Notes under the pieces: model-generated
What the model saw: only the letters and a program-made list of their open reading frames with translations
Databases searched by the model: none
Told to the model about the DNA's origin: nothing
Program-made: the position numbers and the translations under genes
Part shown: positions 34,374 to 42,813 of the stretch, one piece after another
Layout: each line of letters begins with the position of its first letter
Position numbering within the stretch: position 1 is the first letter of the stretch
Assembly: GCF_000966195.1 (NCBI RefSeq)
Contig: NZ_LAHL01000031.1
Coordinates: 1 to 57,280 of the forward strand
Length of the DNA: 57,280 bases
DNA from: Domibacillus robiginosus
Lineage (GTDB): Bacteria; Bacillota; Bacilli; Bacillales; Domibacillaceae
Reading direction: 5' to 3'

Positions 34374-35012
34374 ATGAAGAAAAGAGCCCAAATAGCGGTC
34401 ATAGGTGGAACAGGAAAAGTCGGACAGCACATAGCTGACCAGGCGATGCAGCATGGTTACCATGTTCGCGTCCTTGTCAGAGATCCTCAAAAATTGCGTT
34501 ACCAAAATAGTAAAATGGAAGTTTTACAGGGGTCTGTAGAAAACGATGATATCTTAAAAGCTCTTTTGCAGGATTGTCAGACGGTTGTGAATGCATTTGG
34601 ACAGCCGCCAAAGGATAGCCCGTTATACAGTCACGTAACAAAGAAAGTACTTGATGTGATGAATGAACTTCAAATCACTCGCTATATCGGCGTAACGGGC
34701 GCCTCTCTTACATTGAAAAATGATAAAAAAAGCTTAATAAATCGGACAGGATCCAAGCTATTCAAAGCAGTATATGCCGACATGCTGGAAGATAAGCAAA
34801 GGGAGGCGGATCTGCTTCTTCGGTGCAGAGATGTAAACTGGACCCTCATCCGCCTGCCTTTTGTAAAGGAACGTGTCAATACAGCGGATGTAAAAGTAGA
34901 TATTGAGAATACGCCAGGGCTTACAATCGGCAATAAAGACATTGCCCGCTTTATTATTAGTCAAATAGAAGGAAAACAATACATTCATCAAACGCCATTT
35001 ATCGCAAATTAA
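34374..35012 (+). CDS. NAD(P)-binding oxidoreductase (atypical SDR, NmrA-like)
   Basis: 212 residues from the ATG at 34374, preceded by a G-rich AGGGGGCGGGGGA site. The nucleotide-binding motif is AVIGGTGKVGQHIADQA (GxxGxxG type) near the N-terminus. Later blocks include VRVLVRDPQKL, GSVENDDILKALL, TVVNAFG, YIGVTGASLTL and WTLIRLPFV. This is the pattern of NmrA-like and YwnB-like flavin/NAD(P) reductases or sensors with no classical YxxxK site. It lies downstream of the c-di-GMP riboswitch and may therefore respond to the motile-sessile switch. Substrate unknown. Confidence 0.85.
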   Translation: MKKRAQIAVIGGTGKVGQHIADQAMQHGYHVRVLVRDPQKLRYQNSKMEVLQGSVENDDILKALLQDCQTVVNAFGQPPKDSPLYSHVTKKVLDVMNELQITRYIGVTGASLTLKNDKKSLINRTGSKLFKAVYADMLEDKQREADLLLRCRDVNWTLIRLPFVKERVNTADVKVDIENTPGLTIGNKDIARFIISQIEGKQYIHQTPFIAN

Positions 35013-35049
35013 TATTGCTTCCTCGTTTTATATGCAATATTCACTTAAA

Positions 35050-35066
35050 TTAATACCAGGTGCTAA
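35050..35066 (+). promoter_or_regulatory. FapR operator at the fabHB promoter
   Basis: TTAATACCAGGTGCTAA is an imperfect 17-bp palindrome close to the FapR-type TTAGTACC..GGTACTAA pattern. It overlaps the -35 region of a promoter with -10 TATAAT (35077-35082). FapR represses fatty-acid genes until malonyl-CoA accumulates. Confidence 0.75.
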
Positions 35067-35115
35067 ATTTCGGTGTTATAATAGATAGCATATGAAGGTA
35101 AACGAGGTGCAAAAG

Positions 35116-36102
35116 ATGATGAAATCCAGGGCACGTATCACAGCAATTGGAGCGTATGTTCCAGAAGGGAAGCTAACAAATGACGATCTTGAAAAGATGG
35201 TCAGCACGAGTGATGAATGGATTTTTCAGCGAACAGGTATAAAAGAAAGAAGGATCGCAGGAAAAGAAGAATATGCTTCCCACCTTGCTTTTCGTGCTGT
35301 GGAAAATCTAGTGGAAAGATCTCAAAAAGAGTTACAGGACATTGATGGAATTATTGTAGCAACTTCAACAGCTGATCATGCATTTCCAAGCGTTGCCTGC
35401 CAAATTCAGCATCAATTTCAAATCCCGGCAACGGGTGCGTTTGATATCAACGCCGTTTGTGCAGGTTTTACTTATGCGTTGCACTTGGCCAACACAATGG
35501 TTACATCAGAGGTGCATAAAAAGGTCCTGGTAGTAGCAACCGAAACATTATCAAAAGTAACAGATTTTACAGACAGAACGACCTGCGTGCTATTTGGAGA
35601 CGGGGCAAGTGCTGTACTGGTGGAGTATGATCCAGATCAGCCGAGCTTTTTGGGTGTACATATGGGTACAAACGGGGAGGGCGGCAGTCAGCTTTATAGA
35701 ACCGCTTTTGCGGACTCTATTCATGGAAAAGAGCTGAATACGAGCGGAAAAATGGTTCAGAATGGCCGGGAAGTATATAAATGGGCAACCCGCACGCTTC
35801 CTGATAGTATGGAAGAACTGCTGCAAAAATCAAATTTTTCTAAAGAAGATATTGATTGGTTTATTCCGCATAGCGCCAATATGCGTATGGTGGAGTCTAT
35901 TTGTGAAAAGTCGGGCTTTCCGCTCCAAAAAACCTTAACCAGCATGGAGAGCTTTGGAAATACGTCAGCTGCTTCTATTCCACTAGCCTTGAACATTGGC
36001 ATAAAGGAGGCCAAAGTGAAAAACGGTGACACGCTCCTGCTGTATGGTTTTGGAGGCGGGCTGACTCACCTTGGTCTTATTGTAAAATGGAATATCGATT
36101 AA
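35116..36102 (+). CDS. fabHB: 3-oxoacyl-[acyl-carrier-protein] synthase III (FabH paralogue)
   Basis: 328 residues from the ATG at 35116 (GAGGTG upstream). It condenses acyl-CoA primers with malonyl-ACP to start fatty-acid synthesis. The catalytic triad is visible: Cys115 (INAVCAGFTYAL), His252 (WFIPHSANMRM) and Asn282 (SFGNTSAAS). The N-terminus TSDEWIFQRTGIKERRI and C-terminal YGFGGGLTHLGLIV are typical. The lone location behind a FapR-type operator matches the second FabH of Bacillus (YhfB/FabHB) rather than the fabHA-fabF operon copy. In Bacillus such enzymes prefer branched-chain primers. Confidence 0.9.
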   Translation: MMKSRARITAIGAYVPEGKLTNDDLEKMVSTSDEWIFQRTGIKERRIAGKEEYASHLAFRAVENLVERSQKELQDIDGIIVATSTADHAFPSVACQIQHQFQIPATGAFDINAVCAGFTYALHLANTMVTSEVHKKVLVVATETLSKVTDFTDRTTCVLFGDGASAVLVEYDPDQPSFLGVHMGTNGEGGSQLYRTAFADSIHGKELNTSGKMVQNGREVYKWATRTLPDSMEELLQKSNFSKEDIDWFIPHSANMRMVESICEKSGFPLQKTLTSMESFGNTSAASIPLALNIGIKEAKVKNGDTLLLYGFGGGLTHLGLIVKWNID

Positions 36103-36113
36103 TTGCTTTATCC

Positions 36114-36141
36114 ACCTGCTTAGGTTTAAGCAGGTTTTTTT
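36114..36141. terminator. Bidirectional terminator between fabHB and cdaS
   Basis: Nine-bp stem ACCTGCTTA / TAAGCAGGT with a 4-nt loop and a seven-T tail on the plus strand. It also lies 6 bp beyond the cdaS stop codon on the minus strand. Confidence 0.8.
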
Positions 36142-36146
36142 AGTGG

Positions 36147-36770
36147 CTAAAGGGGTGAACTGGCTGTAATAATAGGATGCAGCTTTCCGTCTACGGCAAA
36201 GGAGACTTTTCCTGTTTCCTCAGATACGACAAGCACAAGTGCATCACACGTTTCTGTCAGGCCGATCGCTGCACGGTGGCGGGTGCCTAATTTTTTGTCA
36301 GACCAGTTTTGACTGGATAAAGGAAGAATATTTGCAGCCGAAAAAATTTTGTTTGAGCGAATCAGCACTGCCCCGTCATGGAGAGGGTTGCCAGGATAAA
36401 AAATGGACTCAAGCAATGGGTGTGTTAGAGCTGCTCCCATCGGTGTGCCGGGGCGAATAAAAGGGTCAACTGAATCTTTGCGCTCAATCACAATCAATGC
36501 GCCATGCCGCTGACTGGAAAGGTGCTGGATGCAGGTGGAAATATCAAGGTACTTATCTGTAAACGGAGCCAAGTAACAGTTTAAATAAAAGGAAGCGGCC
36601 ATCGTTTCTACTGTTTCAAATTGGTCTTTAATCGATTCAAGTCTGCTCAGGGTACATCCACTGTCTGTTTTTAATGTATGAATCCCTTCTCTTAAATGGA
36701 GAACAATATCTTCAAGCTGCTCGATTAATTGCTGTTTTAATGGAGAAAAATCACAATCGCTTTTCTTCAC
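36147..36770 (-). CDS. cdaS: Sporulation-specific diadenylate cyclase
   Basis: 207 residues, exactly the length of B. subtilis CdaS. Two regulatory helices (about 8-60) inhibit the enzyme in the characterised protein. The DAC domain (about 65-200) has the active-site motifs DGA (132-134) and RHR (164-166, GTRHRAAIG). It makes c-di-AMP from two ATP. CdaS is the forespore enzyme of sporulating Bacillus and is soluble, unlike CdaA and DisA. GTG start with GAGGTGG 7 nt upstream. It converges on fabHB with a shared terminator. No sigma-G promoter could be assigned with confidence. Confidence 0.93.
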   Translation of the reverse strand: MKKSDCDFSPLKQQLIEQLEDIVLHLREGIHTLKTDSGCTLSRLESIKDQFETVETMAASFYLNCYLAPFTDKYLDISTCIQHLSSQRHGALIVIERKDSVDPFIRPGTPMGAALTHPLLESIFYPGNPLHDGAVLIRSNKIFSAANILPLSSQNWSDKKLGTRHRAAIGLTETCDALVLVVSEETGKVSFAVDGKLHPIITASSPL

Positions 36771-37406
36771 GCTTATCCACCTCGTTTCAATTAATTAAAA
36801 TGTCCCCTTGTTTCAAATGAATATGGACGAAGAACGTGCTTTTTATTATTTTGTGGGATTGTGTAAAACTTATGTAACCATTCAGCTTTTTCTTTTATTC
36901 AGAAACTCAGCAGGCAGATTTGAGCAAACGATATCTCTTTTCTCTCAATCGTTTACATCGTTTCATGATAAAAGAGATGATATAATCGTACCCACTAAAT
37001 CAAGAAAAAAGAACAGTAAGTATGCTATTTTTATTTACTCTCTGATTTTGGAAGGGATAAGCAAGCATATTGGTTTGTTTCTCTATTTGATGTAAGCGGA
37101 AACAAGAATTGCTTTGTGCTTTAAAAGAGTTGTTTTACTTTTATATTTCCTAACATAACATTCCGAAAAAACAGTTTTAAGGAAAAATGTTAACGTTAAC
37201 ATGATGAGCAGTGAGAAGCTATTTACAACAATAAGAGGCATCAAGCACATTGGGGGAGTCCCCGGCTATTACTCATTTAATTATAAATGGAACGTTAAGT
37301 AGAGTAGAGCCGCTGAAGTAGTAATCGCCAGTTACGCAATTGACTTTCTTTATCTGATATTATAGAACGGCCAGTCCTGGTTTTTCGCCAGACGTGTTCT
37401 GCTCTT
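36771..37406. other. Intergenic region with palindromes, no gene
   Basis: A 95-codon plus-strand frame (36808-37095) lacks a ribosome binding site and family features. Notable sites are an ATATCTCTTTT/AAAAGAGATGATAT inverted repeat (about 36929-36983) and the perfect 16-bp palindrome listed separately at 37187-37202. Confidence 0.35.
37187..37202. promoter_or_regulatory. Perfect 16-bp palindrome, LacI-type operator candidate
   Basis: ATGTTAACGTTAACAT is fully self-complementary with a central CG, as in operators of LacI/GalR regulators. It lies upstream of the broken flippase gene and 1.5 kb before mtlA. The regulator is unknown; it may be an orphan of a deleted gene. Confidence 0.4.
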
Positions 37407-38573
37407 GTGAAAAACGAAGCTTCTTTTCGACTTTTAAGTACTGTTTTTATTCAAGTGACACTATTGATTTTTGTGGCACGCGCTTTGTTCGGTTATACAC
37501 CGATCGGCCATTTTACTTTTGTATACCTTTTTAATAAAGATGAAACAATGCTTATATCGGTGACTTCTACATTGAGAGTGATTACCTTTGTAATTTTCTT
37601 TTTCTGGTCTTCGCTGCCTGTATCAGGGAATCATTATTAACCATTTTGAGACGAAATGGGTAACGATCAGCATGAGTGTTAGGCCGCTTGGAATGTTTGT
37701 GGTTACATATTACTTTGTTTGGTCCGGTCAAATCGATCACAGTATGGTAGGGGCTGTGATTTTTTTAAGTGGTATAGCTATTGAATGCATCATTAGTGTT
37801 TGGCGATGCCATCGAATTGTGAAAAAGGAAATAAAAAGAAGGGAACCGGCTGTAGAGAAACGGGATATTTACGCGTTTTATCCACCGCTTGTTCTTTACT
37901 TGTCATTTCAAACAGTTATTATTCCGGTTATTTACGCTTTTCTTGGTAATATTAAAGATGCCCAGACAGGCATGGCTTCTTTTACGATGGCCCTTAGCAT
38001 TACCAATTTAGTGCTTAGCTTTTTTATGTATACTTATCAAATTATTTTACAGTTTTTTAAAGAAAATCGGCGGGCTGTTTTTCATTGTGTGATTGTCTTC
38101 AGTCTTGTGCCCTCATTATTGCTGGCTTTTCTCTGCTACAGCTCAGCGGGGATTTGGTTTATGGCCAATGTGATGGGAACGAGTATCTCTCTCGCAGAGT
38201 CTTCTTTGACGGTACTGCAATTTTTTATTTTAAAAACATTCTTTTTTCCATGGGTTAATTTTTTGGCGGCATTCTCATGCTGCAAAAAAACACAAAAAGT
38301 ATAGTCGTCCCGCAGGTATACAATTTAGCGGCTTTGACCGTCAGCAGCTTTTTACTGGCTCAATTTGTTCCTCATTTAACCGGCAGTGCCGGTGCGATTG
38401 CGGCTTCGTTGGGTGAAATGGTCAGGCTGCTTGTCGTAACGAGAGTGGTTTTTCATTTACAGAAAAAAAAGACGCGCATCTTGAGACAATGGTTTAATCT
38501 CTATAAGCAAAGGCTAAAGATCTATGACGGGCAGAATATTGGCTGCCTTTGTCCTAATACAAACAAGTTATGA
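37407..38573 (+). pseudogene. Frameshifted multi-spanning flippase/MATE-like protein
   Basis: Three consecutive frames join into one membrane protein of about 390 residues. 37407-37615 encodes two helices. After a shift near 37615 (SSLP to CLYQGIIINHFETKW) the frame 37620-38260 continues with five or more helices. After a second shift inside a T6 run near 38256 (FPWVNFFGGILMLQ) it runs to 38573. The residue pattern (YQGIIxxHFETK, two-helix repeats) resembles MATE/polysaccharide flippases. The first helices usual for that family are missing and no ribosome binding site precedes the GTG, so the 5' end is also lost. Confidence 0.65.
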
Positions 38574-38619
38574 GGTGGTTGGACCAAACAAAACGGTAAA
38601 CAGAGAACAAAACGCTAAT

Positions 38620-38642
38620 TTTGTCGATTGTGTGACGACAAA
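38620..38642 (+). promoter_or_regulatory. mtlA promoter: Probable MtlR operator upstream of mtlA
   Basis: TTTGTCG and CGACAAA, an inverted repeat with 9-bp spacing. The core ATTGTGTGACGACAA resembles TTGTCA..TGTGACAA-type MtlR sites. It ends 18 bp before the -35 TTGAAT (38660-38665), which is followed after 17 bp by -10 TATCAT (38683-38688). This is a good position for an activator. Confidence 0.6.
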
Positions 38643-38725
38643 GGTAGTTTTCTTCTTTATTGAATGGATAAAAAACGTCCTTTATCATAAAAGTATGTTC
38701 ATTACATTTGAAAGGAAGAAAATAT

Positions 38726-40636
38726 ATGGCTCAATCTAATATAAAAGTAGCTGTTCAAAAGTTCGGTAACTTTTTAAGCTCAATGGTAATGCCGAACATT
38801 TCCGCTTTTATTGCCTGGGGTCTGATTACGGCACTTTTTATTCCTACTGGGTTCTTTCCAAATGAAAGCCTTGCCAAAATGGTCAGCCCGATGGTTACGT
38901 ATCTTCTCCCGCTTTTAATCGGGTATACAGGAGGAAAACTGATTCATGCTGAGCGCGGAGCAGTTGTTGGTGCGATCGCTACTATGGGGGTTATTGCCGG
39001 TACCGATATTCCAATGTTCCTCGGTGCGATGGCAATGGGTCCGCTTGGCGGATATGTCATCAAGAAATTTGATCAATGGATCGAAGGAAAAGTAAAGTCT
39101 GGCTTCGAAATGCTGGTCAACAACTTCTCTGCCGGAATTTTAGGCGGTCTGCTCGCTATTATAGCATTTCTAGCGGTTGGCCCAGCGGTAAAAACGTTAA
39201 CAGGCTGGCTGGTAGACGGCGTGGATTGGCTGGTCGCAACAGGTTTACTTCCGTTGACAAGTATTCTTATTGAACCAGCAAAAGTGTTATTCTTAAACAA
39301 TGCGATCAATCATGGTGTATTATCACCGATTGCGCTTGAACAGGCGAAACAAGCAGGGCAGTCAGCTTTGTTCTTGCTTGAGTCAAACCCTGGCCCTGGA
39401 CTTGGCGTTCTGCTAGCCTACTGTATTTTTGGAAAAGGTACAGCGAAAAAATCAGCTCCGGGAGCAGCAATTATTCACTTTCTCGGAGGAATTCATGAAA
39501 TTTACTTCCCGTACATCTTAATGCGTCCACTGCTGTTTTTAGCGGTTATTCTTGGAGGCATGAGCGGTGTATTCACACTGGTTCTTTTGGGCGGCGGTTT
39601 GTTTGCGCCGGCTTCACCGGGCAGTATCCTTGCAATTGCTGCTGTAACGCCGCATAATGCAGGTGCGTTTGCTGCCAACTTTGCAGCTGTACTTGTGGCA
39701 GCAGTAGTATCCTTTGTTGTCGCTGCGTTTGTATTAAAAACTGGCAAACAAACAGACGAAAACATTGAAGATGCTGCGAAAAAAATGCAGGAGATGAAAG
39801 GGAAGAAAAGCTCTGTTGCAGATGTATTTGCTTCAAATCCTGGAGAATTCCCGCAAAACGTTAACAAAATTGTTTTTGCTTGCGATGCAGGAATGGGTTC
39901 AAGTGCGATGGGTGCCTCTCTTCTTCGTAAAAAAGTAAAAGAAGCCGGTTTAGGTGTTTCTGTAACCAATACATCAATCAGTAACCTGCCTTCTGATGCA
40001 CAAATTGTTATTACACAGGAGGAGTTAACACCACGTGCACAAAACAAGCTTCCAGGTGCATATCACGTATCTGTTGACAACTTCTTGTCCAGTCCAGAAT
40101 ATGAAACATTAATTGACCGTCTTCAGAATGGAGGACAGGACCCTGTAGAGGAAATTGTCGAGGATGCAGAGAACAATGTTCCAAATAATGATGCGCAAAC
40201 AAATGATGGTCTTCTATTAGAAGAAAATGTGTTCCTAAATCAATCATTTACAACAAAAGAAGATGCGATTCGTTTTGCAGGTAATGCTTTATTCAAAGCA
40301 GGGTATGTTAAGGAAAACTACATTGAAGCCATGATTGAACGTGACCAGATCACATCAACTTATATGGGAAATGATGTAGCGATTCCTCACGGAACAGAAG
40401 AGGCGAAAAAAGAAGTATTAAAATCCGGCTTTACTGTTATTCAAGTTCCAGACGGCATCGATTTTGATGGCAACCTGGTCCGCGTCATCTTTGGTATTGC
40501 AGGTAAAGACGGTACGCATTTAGAAATTTTATCTGGTATTGCTGTAACATGCTCAGAGATGGAGAATATTGAAAAAATCGTTAATGCTAAAACAGCGGCA
40601 GAAATTATTGATATTCTCAATGGTTCAAAAGAATAA
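38726..40636 (+). CDS. mtlA: PTS mannitol transporter, EIICBA fused
   Basis: 636 residues from the ATG at 38726 (AAAGGAAG upstream). It imports mannitol with phosphorylation to mannitol-1-phosphate. The EIIC membrane domain (about 1-340) has PNISAFIAWGLITALFIP and GGIHEIYFPYILM. The EIIB domain has phospho-Cys386 in FACDAGMGSS. An acidic linker (about 470-495) joins an EIIA domain with phospho-His555 in VAIPHGTEE. In several Bacilli EIIA is a separate mtlF gene; here it is fused, and accordingly no mtlF lies in the cluster. First gene of mtlA-mtlR-mtlD, with its own terminator. Confidence 0.95.
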   Translation: MAQSNIKVAVQKFGNFLSSMVMPNISAFIAWGLITALFIPTGFFPNESLAKMVSPMVTYLLPLLIGYTGGKLIHAERGAVVGAIATMGVIAGTDIPMFLGAMAMGPLGGYVIKKFDQWIEGKVKSGFEMLVNNFSAGILGGLLAIIAFLAVGPAVKTLTGWLVDGVDWLVATGLLPLTSILIEPAKVLFLNNAINHGVLSPIALEQAKQAGQSALFLLESNPGPGLGVLLAYCIFGKGTAKKSAPGAAIIHFLGGIHEIYFPYILMRPLLFLAVILGGMSGVFTLVLLGGGLFAPASPGSILAIAAVTPHNAGAFAANFAAVLVAAVVSFVVAAFVLKTGKQTDENIEDAAKKMQEMKGKKSSVADVFASNPGEFPQNVNKIVFACDAGMGSSAMGASLLRKKVKEAGLGVSVTNTSISNLPSDAQIVITQEELTPRAQNKLPGAYHVSVDNFLSSPEYETLIDRLQNGGQDPVEEIVEDAENNVPNNDAQTNDGLLLEENVFLNQSFTTKEDAIRFAGNALFKAGYVKENYIEAMIERDQITSTYMGNDVAIPHGTEEAKKEVLKSGFTVIQVPDGIDFDGNLVRVIFGIAGKDGTHLEILSGIAVTCSEMENIEKIVNAKTAAEIIDILNGSKE

Positions 40637-40646
40637 GCTTTTTATG

Positions 40647-40680
40647 AAGTAGAAAAGCGCTATTGAGCGCTTTTCTACTT
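40647..40680 (+). terminator. Terminator between mtlA and mtlR
   Basis: Perfect 15-bp stem AAGTAGAAAAGCGCT with its complement and a 4-nt loop. The T-tract is weak (TTTTCTACTTCTG), so partial read-through into mtlR is expected. Confidence 0.75.
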
Positions 40681-40717
40681 CTGTTTTCCGAAGAACAGGA
40701 CAAAAGGAGGTGGCAGC

Positions 40718-42808
40718 ATGTTTATTACTTCGCGGGAAAAAGCCATTATTGAGCTTATTATTAAAACGTCAGGAAAACACACGGCCTTTTCTATTGCGGC
40801 TTCCTTAAGCGTAAGTGTGAGAACGATTCAGCGGGATTTAAAAGCAGTTGAAAAAACCTTGGAACGCTTCGATCTTCGCCTTCAGAGAAATACCAATGAA
40901 GGGCTGATGATTGAAGGCAGGAATGAACAAATCTTCCGGCTTATTCAACACTTAACGGGCAGTGATCCAGTGGACGAGACGCCGAAGGAAAGAAAGCTGC
41001 GGCTGCTTCTAGTCTTGCTTGAAGGAGAAGAATCCTACAAAATTCAAGGTTTGGCAGCAGACTTGGGTGTCAGCATCACGACCTTGTCCGCGTATTTAGA
41101 TGAGTTAACGGAATGGCTTGAAACATTTCAACTTGAACTCAGCCGGAAGCGAGGCGTCGGGGTAGAGCTGAAAGGAAGCGAGCAAAGTAAGCGAAAAGCT
41201 TTAGCTAATTGTTTGTTGATGGATTTTAGTGAAGAAATCATTGAGAGCCTATTTTTGCTGGAAAAGGGAGAACACCAGCAAAAGAAATTACTTCATTATT
41301 TTCGGGCAGACTATATACGGGCGATTGATCGAATCGTGAACGAAGCAATGAATAACCGGTACTCCCGACTTGCAGACAGCGATTATATCGGGCTTATCAT
41401 ACATATTGGGATTACGATGCAAAGAACAGAAGCAGGCTTTTACTTGGAAAAGAAGCCATATGAAAGCGAAGAAGCAGAGGAACAGAGTCAAGTAATGGCG
41501 ATAAGTAAAGAGCTAGAAAAAACATTTTCTGTCGTGTTCACAAAGGAAGATATCGGATATATAACGACGATTTTAAAAGGCTCAAAGCTTCAAGAAGCAG
41601 CATCGATTCCCTATGATAGTATCGTTTTGAGTCAAATGATCAAACATGTGATTCAAAATGTATCTTCTCAGCTTCATATTGATTTAACAAATGACTTTTC
41701 TCTTTTTCAAGGTCTTCTCGCCCATATGGAGCCATCACTGTATCGTCTCAAGCAGCAGATGGGGCTTTTCAATCCGTTAACAGAAGAAATCAAAAAAAAG
41801 TATCCAGTTCTTTTTTTGGCGGTGAAAAACAGCGTAGAAAAAGAATTTAAAGAAATTCAATCGTTTCCTGACGATGAGATCGCGTTTATTGTTCTTCACT
41901 TTGGTTCAGCCCTCGTAATGCAGGAAGAGGAGATTACGTTAAAAGCACTGGTCGTTTGTCCAACAGGGATTGGCACTTCCAGAATGCTGGCAAGCCGGAT
42001 CAAAAAAGAAATAATAGAAATTGATTCAGTTGAGGTCAAGTCACTCAAAGAAATCAGGCAGCAAGAAAACGTACATATGTTTGATGTGATTATTTCAACC
42101 GTTCGTCTGCCGTTTATGCATACCGAATATATACTAGTGAACCCGCTTTTAAGTCAGGAAGACATTACAGCCATTAAAACCTTTTTGAAGAAAAATGTAA
42201 GGAATTTAACCAAAAACAAAAAATATAAAAATTCATTGGTAAAAGAAATGTCGCCACTACAAAAAAGGGAGCGGCCTTTAGCCGAGTTACTAAAAGAGTT
42301 AAAAGACACCCAGCAAAGCATCGAGGCGCTTATCGGACATTTTCGTGTGTATAGCCCGGTTCATTCAAAGGGTTATGAAGACATTATTACAGAAATGCTC
42401 GAAAAAGCAGAGGAAGAAAAACTCATCTCTCATACACCGGTCGTATTTAATGCATTAAAGGAACGTGAAAAAAAAGGCGGACTGGGCATACCGAATACAG
42501 GGATGGGGCTTTTTCATTGCCGAAATGAATATGTAGATACACTCGTTTTTCAAATCTCCCATTTGGAAAAACCTTGTTTAATTCAAGGAATGGATGGAAA
42601 TGAGATGTATATGGACAGCTTGCTGCTTATGCTGGCTCCGGAAGAATTAAGCTCAAAAGAGCAGGAAATCATGAGTTTATTGAGTACCAGCTTCATTGAA
42701 AGCAGTGAAGCAATGATGATTTTCTCCTCATCAGATGAAGAGAAAATCCGGACAAAAATGGAATCAATCTTTTTAGACTATCTTCATACTAATTTGATAA
42801 AGGAATGA
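40718..42808 (+). CDS. mtlR: Mannitol operon activator (PRD-type)
   Basis: 696 residues with AAAGGAGG before the ATG. Two N-terminal helix-turn-helices (KHTAFSIAASLSVSVRTIQRD and YKIQGLAADLGVSITTLSAYL), two PTS regulation domains (about 190-390, with conserved His in IHIG and LHFG/LLAHMEPS contexts), an EIIB-Gat-like domain with Cys414 (VVCPTGIGTSRM) and a C-terminal EIIA-like domain (about 550-695). In MtlR, HPr and EIIB/EIIA phosphorylation of the PRDs and EIIB-like cysteine set activity. In the EIIA-like part I see FHCRNEYVDTL in the region of the usual His. It activates mtlA through the site at 38620. Confidence 0.93.
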   Translation: MFITSREKAIIELIIKTSGKHTAFSIAASLSVSVRTIQRDLKAVEKTLERFDLRLQRNTNEGLMIEGRNEQIFRLIQHLTGSDPVDETPKERKLRLLLVLLEGEESYKIQGLAADLGVSITTLSAYLDELTEWLETFQLELSRKRGVGVELKGSEQSKRKALANCLLMDFSEEIIESLFLLEKGEHQQKKLLHYFRADYIRAIDRIVNEAMNNRYSRLADSDYIGLIIHIGITMQRTEAGFYLEKKPYESEEAEEQSQVMAISKELEKTFSVVFTKEDIGYITTILKGSKLQEAASIPYDSIVLSQMIKHVIQNVSSQLHIDLTNDFSLFQGLLAHMEPSLYRLKQQMGLFNPLTEEIKKKYPVLFLAVKNSVEKEFKEIQSFPDDEIAFIVLHFGSALVMQEEEITLKALVVCPTGIGTSRMLASRIKKEIIEIDSVEVKSLKEIRQQENVHMFDVIISTVRLPFMHTEYILVNPLLSQEDITAIKTFLKKNVRNLTKNKKYKNSLVKEMSPLQKRERPLAELLKELKDTQQSIEALIGHFRVYSPVHSKGYEDIITEMLEKAEEEKLISHTPVVFNALKEREKKGGLGIPNTGMGLFHCRNEYVDTLVFQISHLEKPCLIQGMDGNEMYMDSLLLMLAPEELSSKEQEIMSLLSTSFIESSEAMMIFSSSDEEKIRTKMESIFLDYLHTNLIKE

Positions 42809-42813
42809 TGAAA

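Noticed and set aside
36808-37095. 95-codon plus-strand ORF
   Set aside because: No ribosome binding site, low-complexity aromatic composition and no family features.
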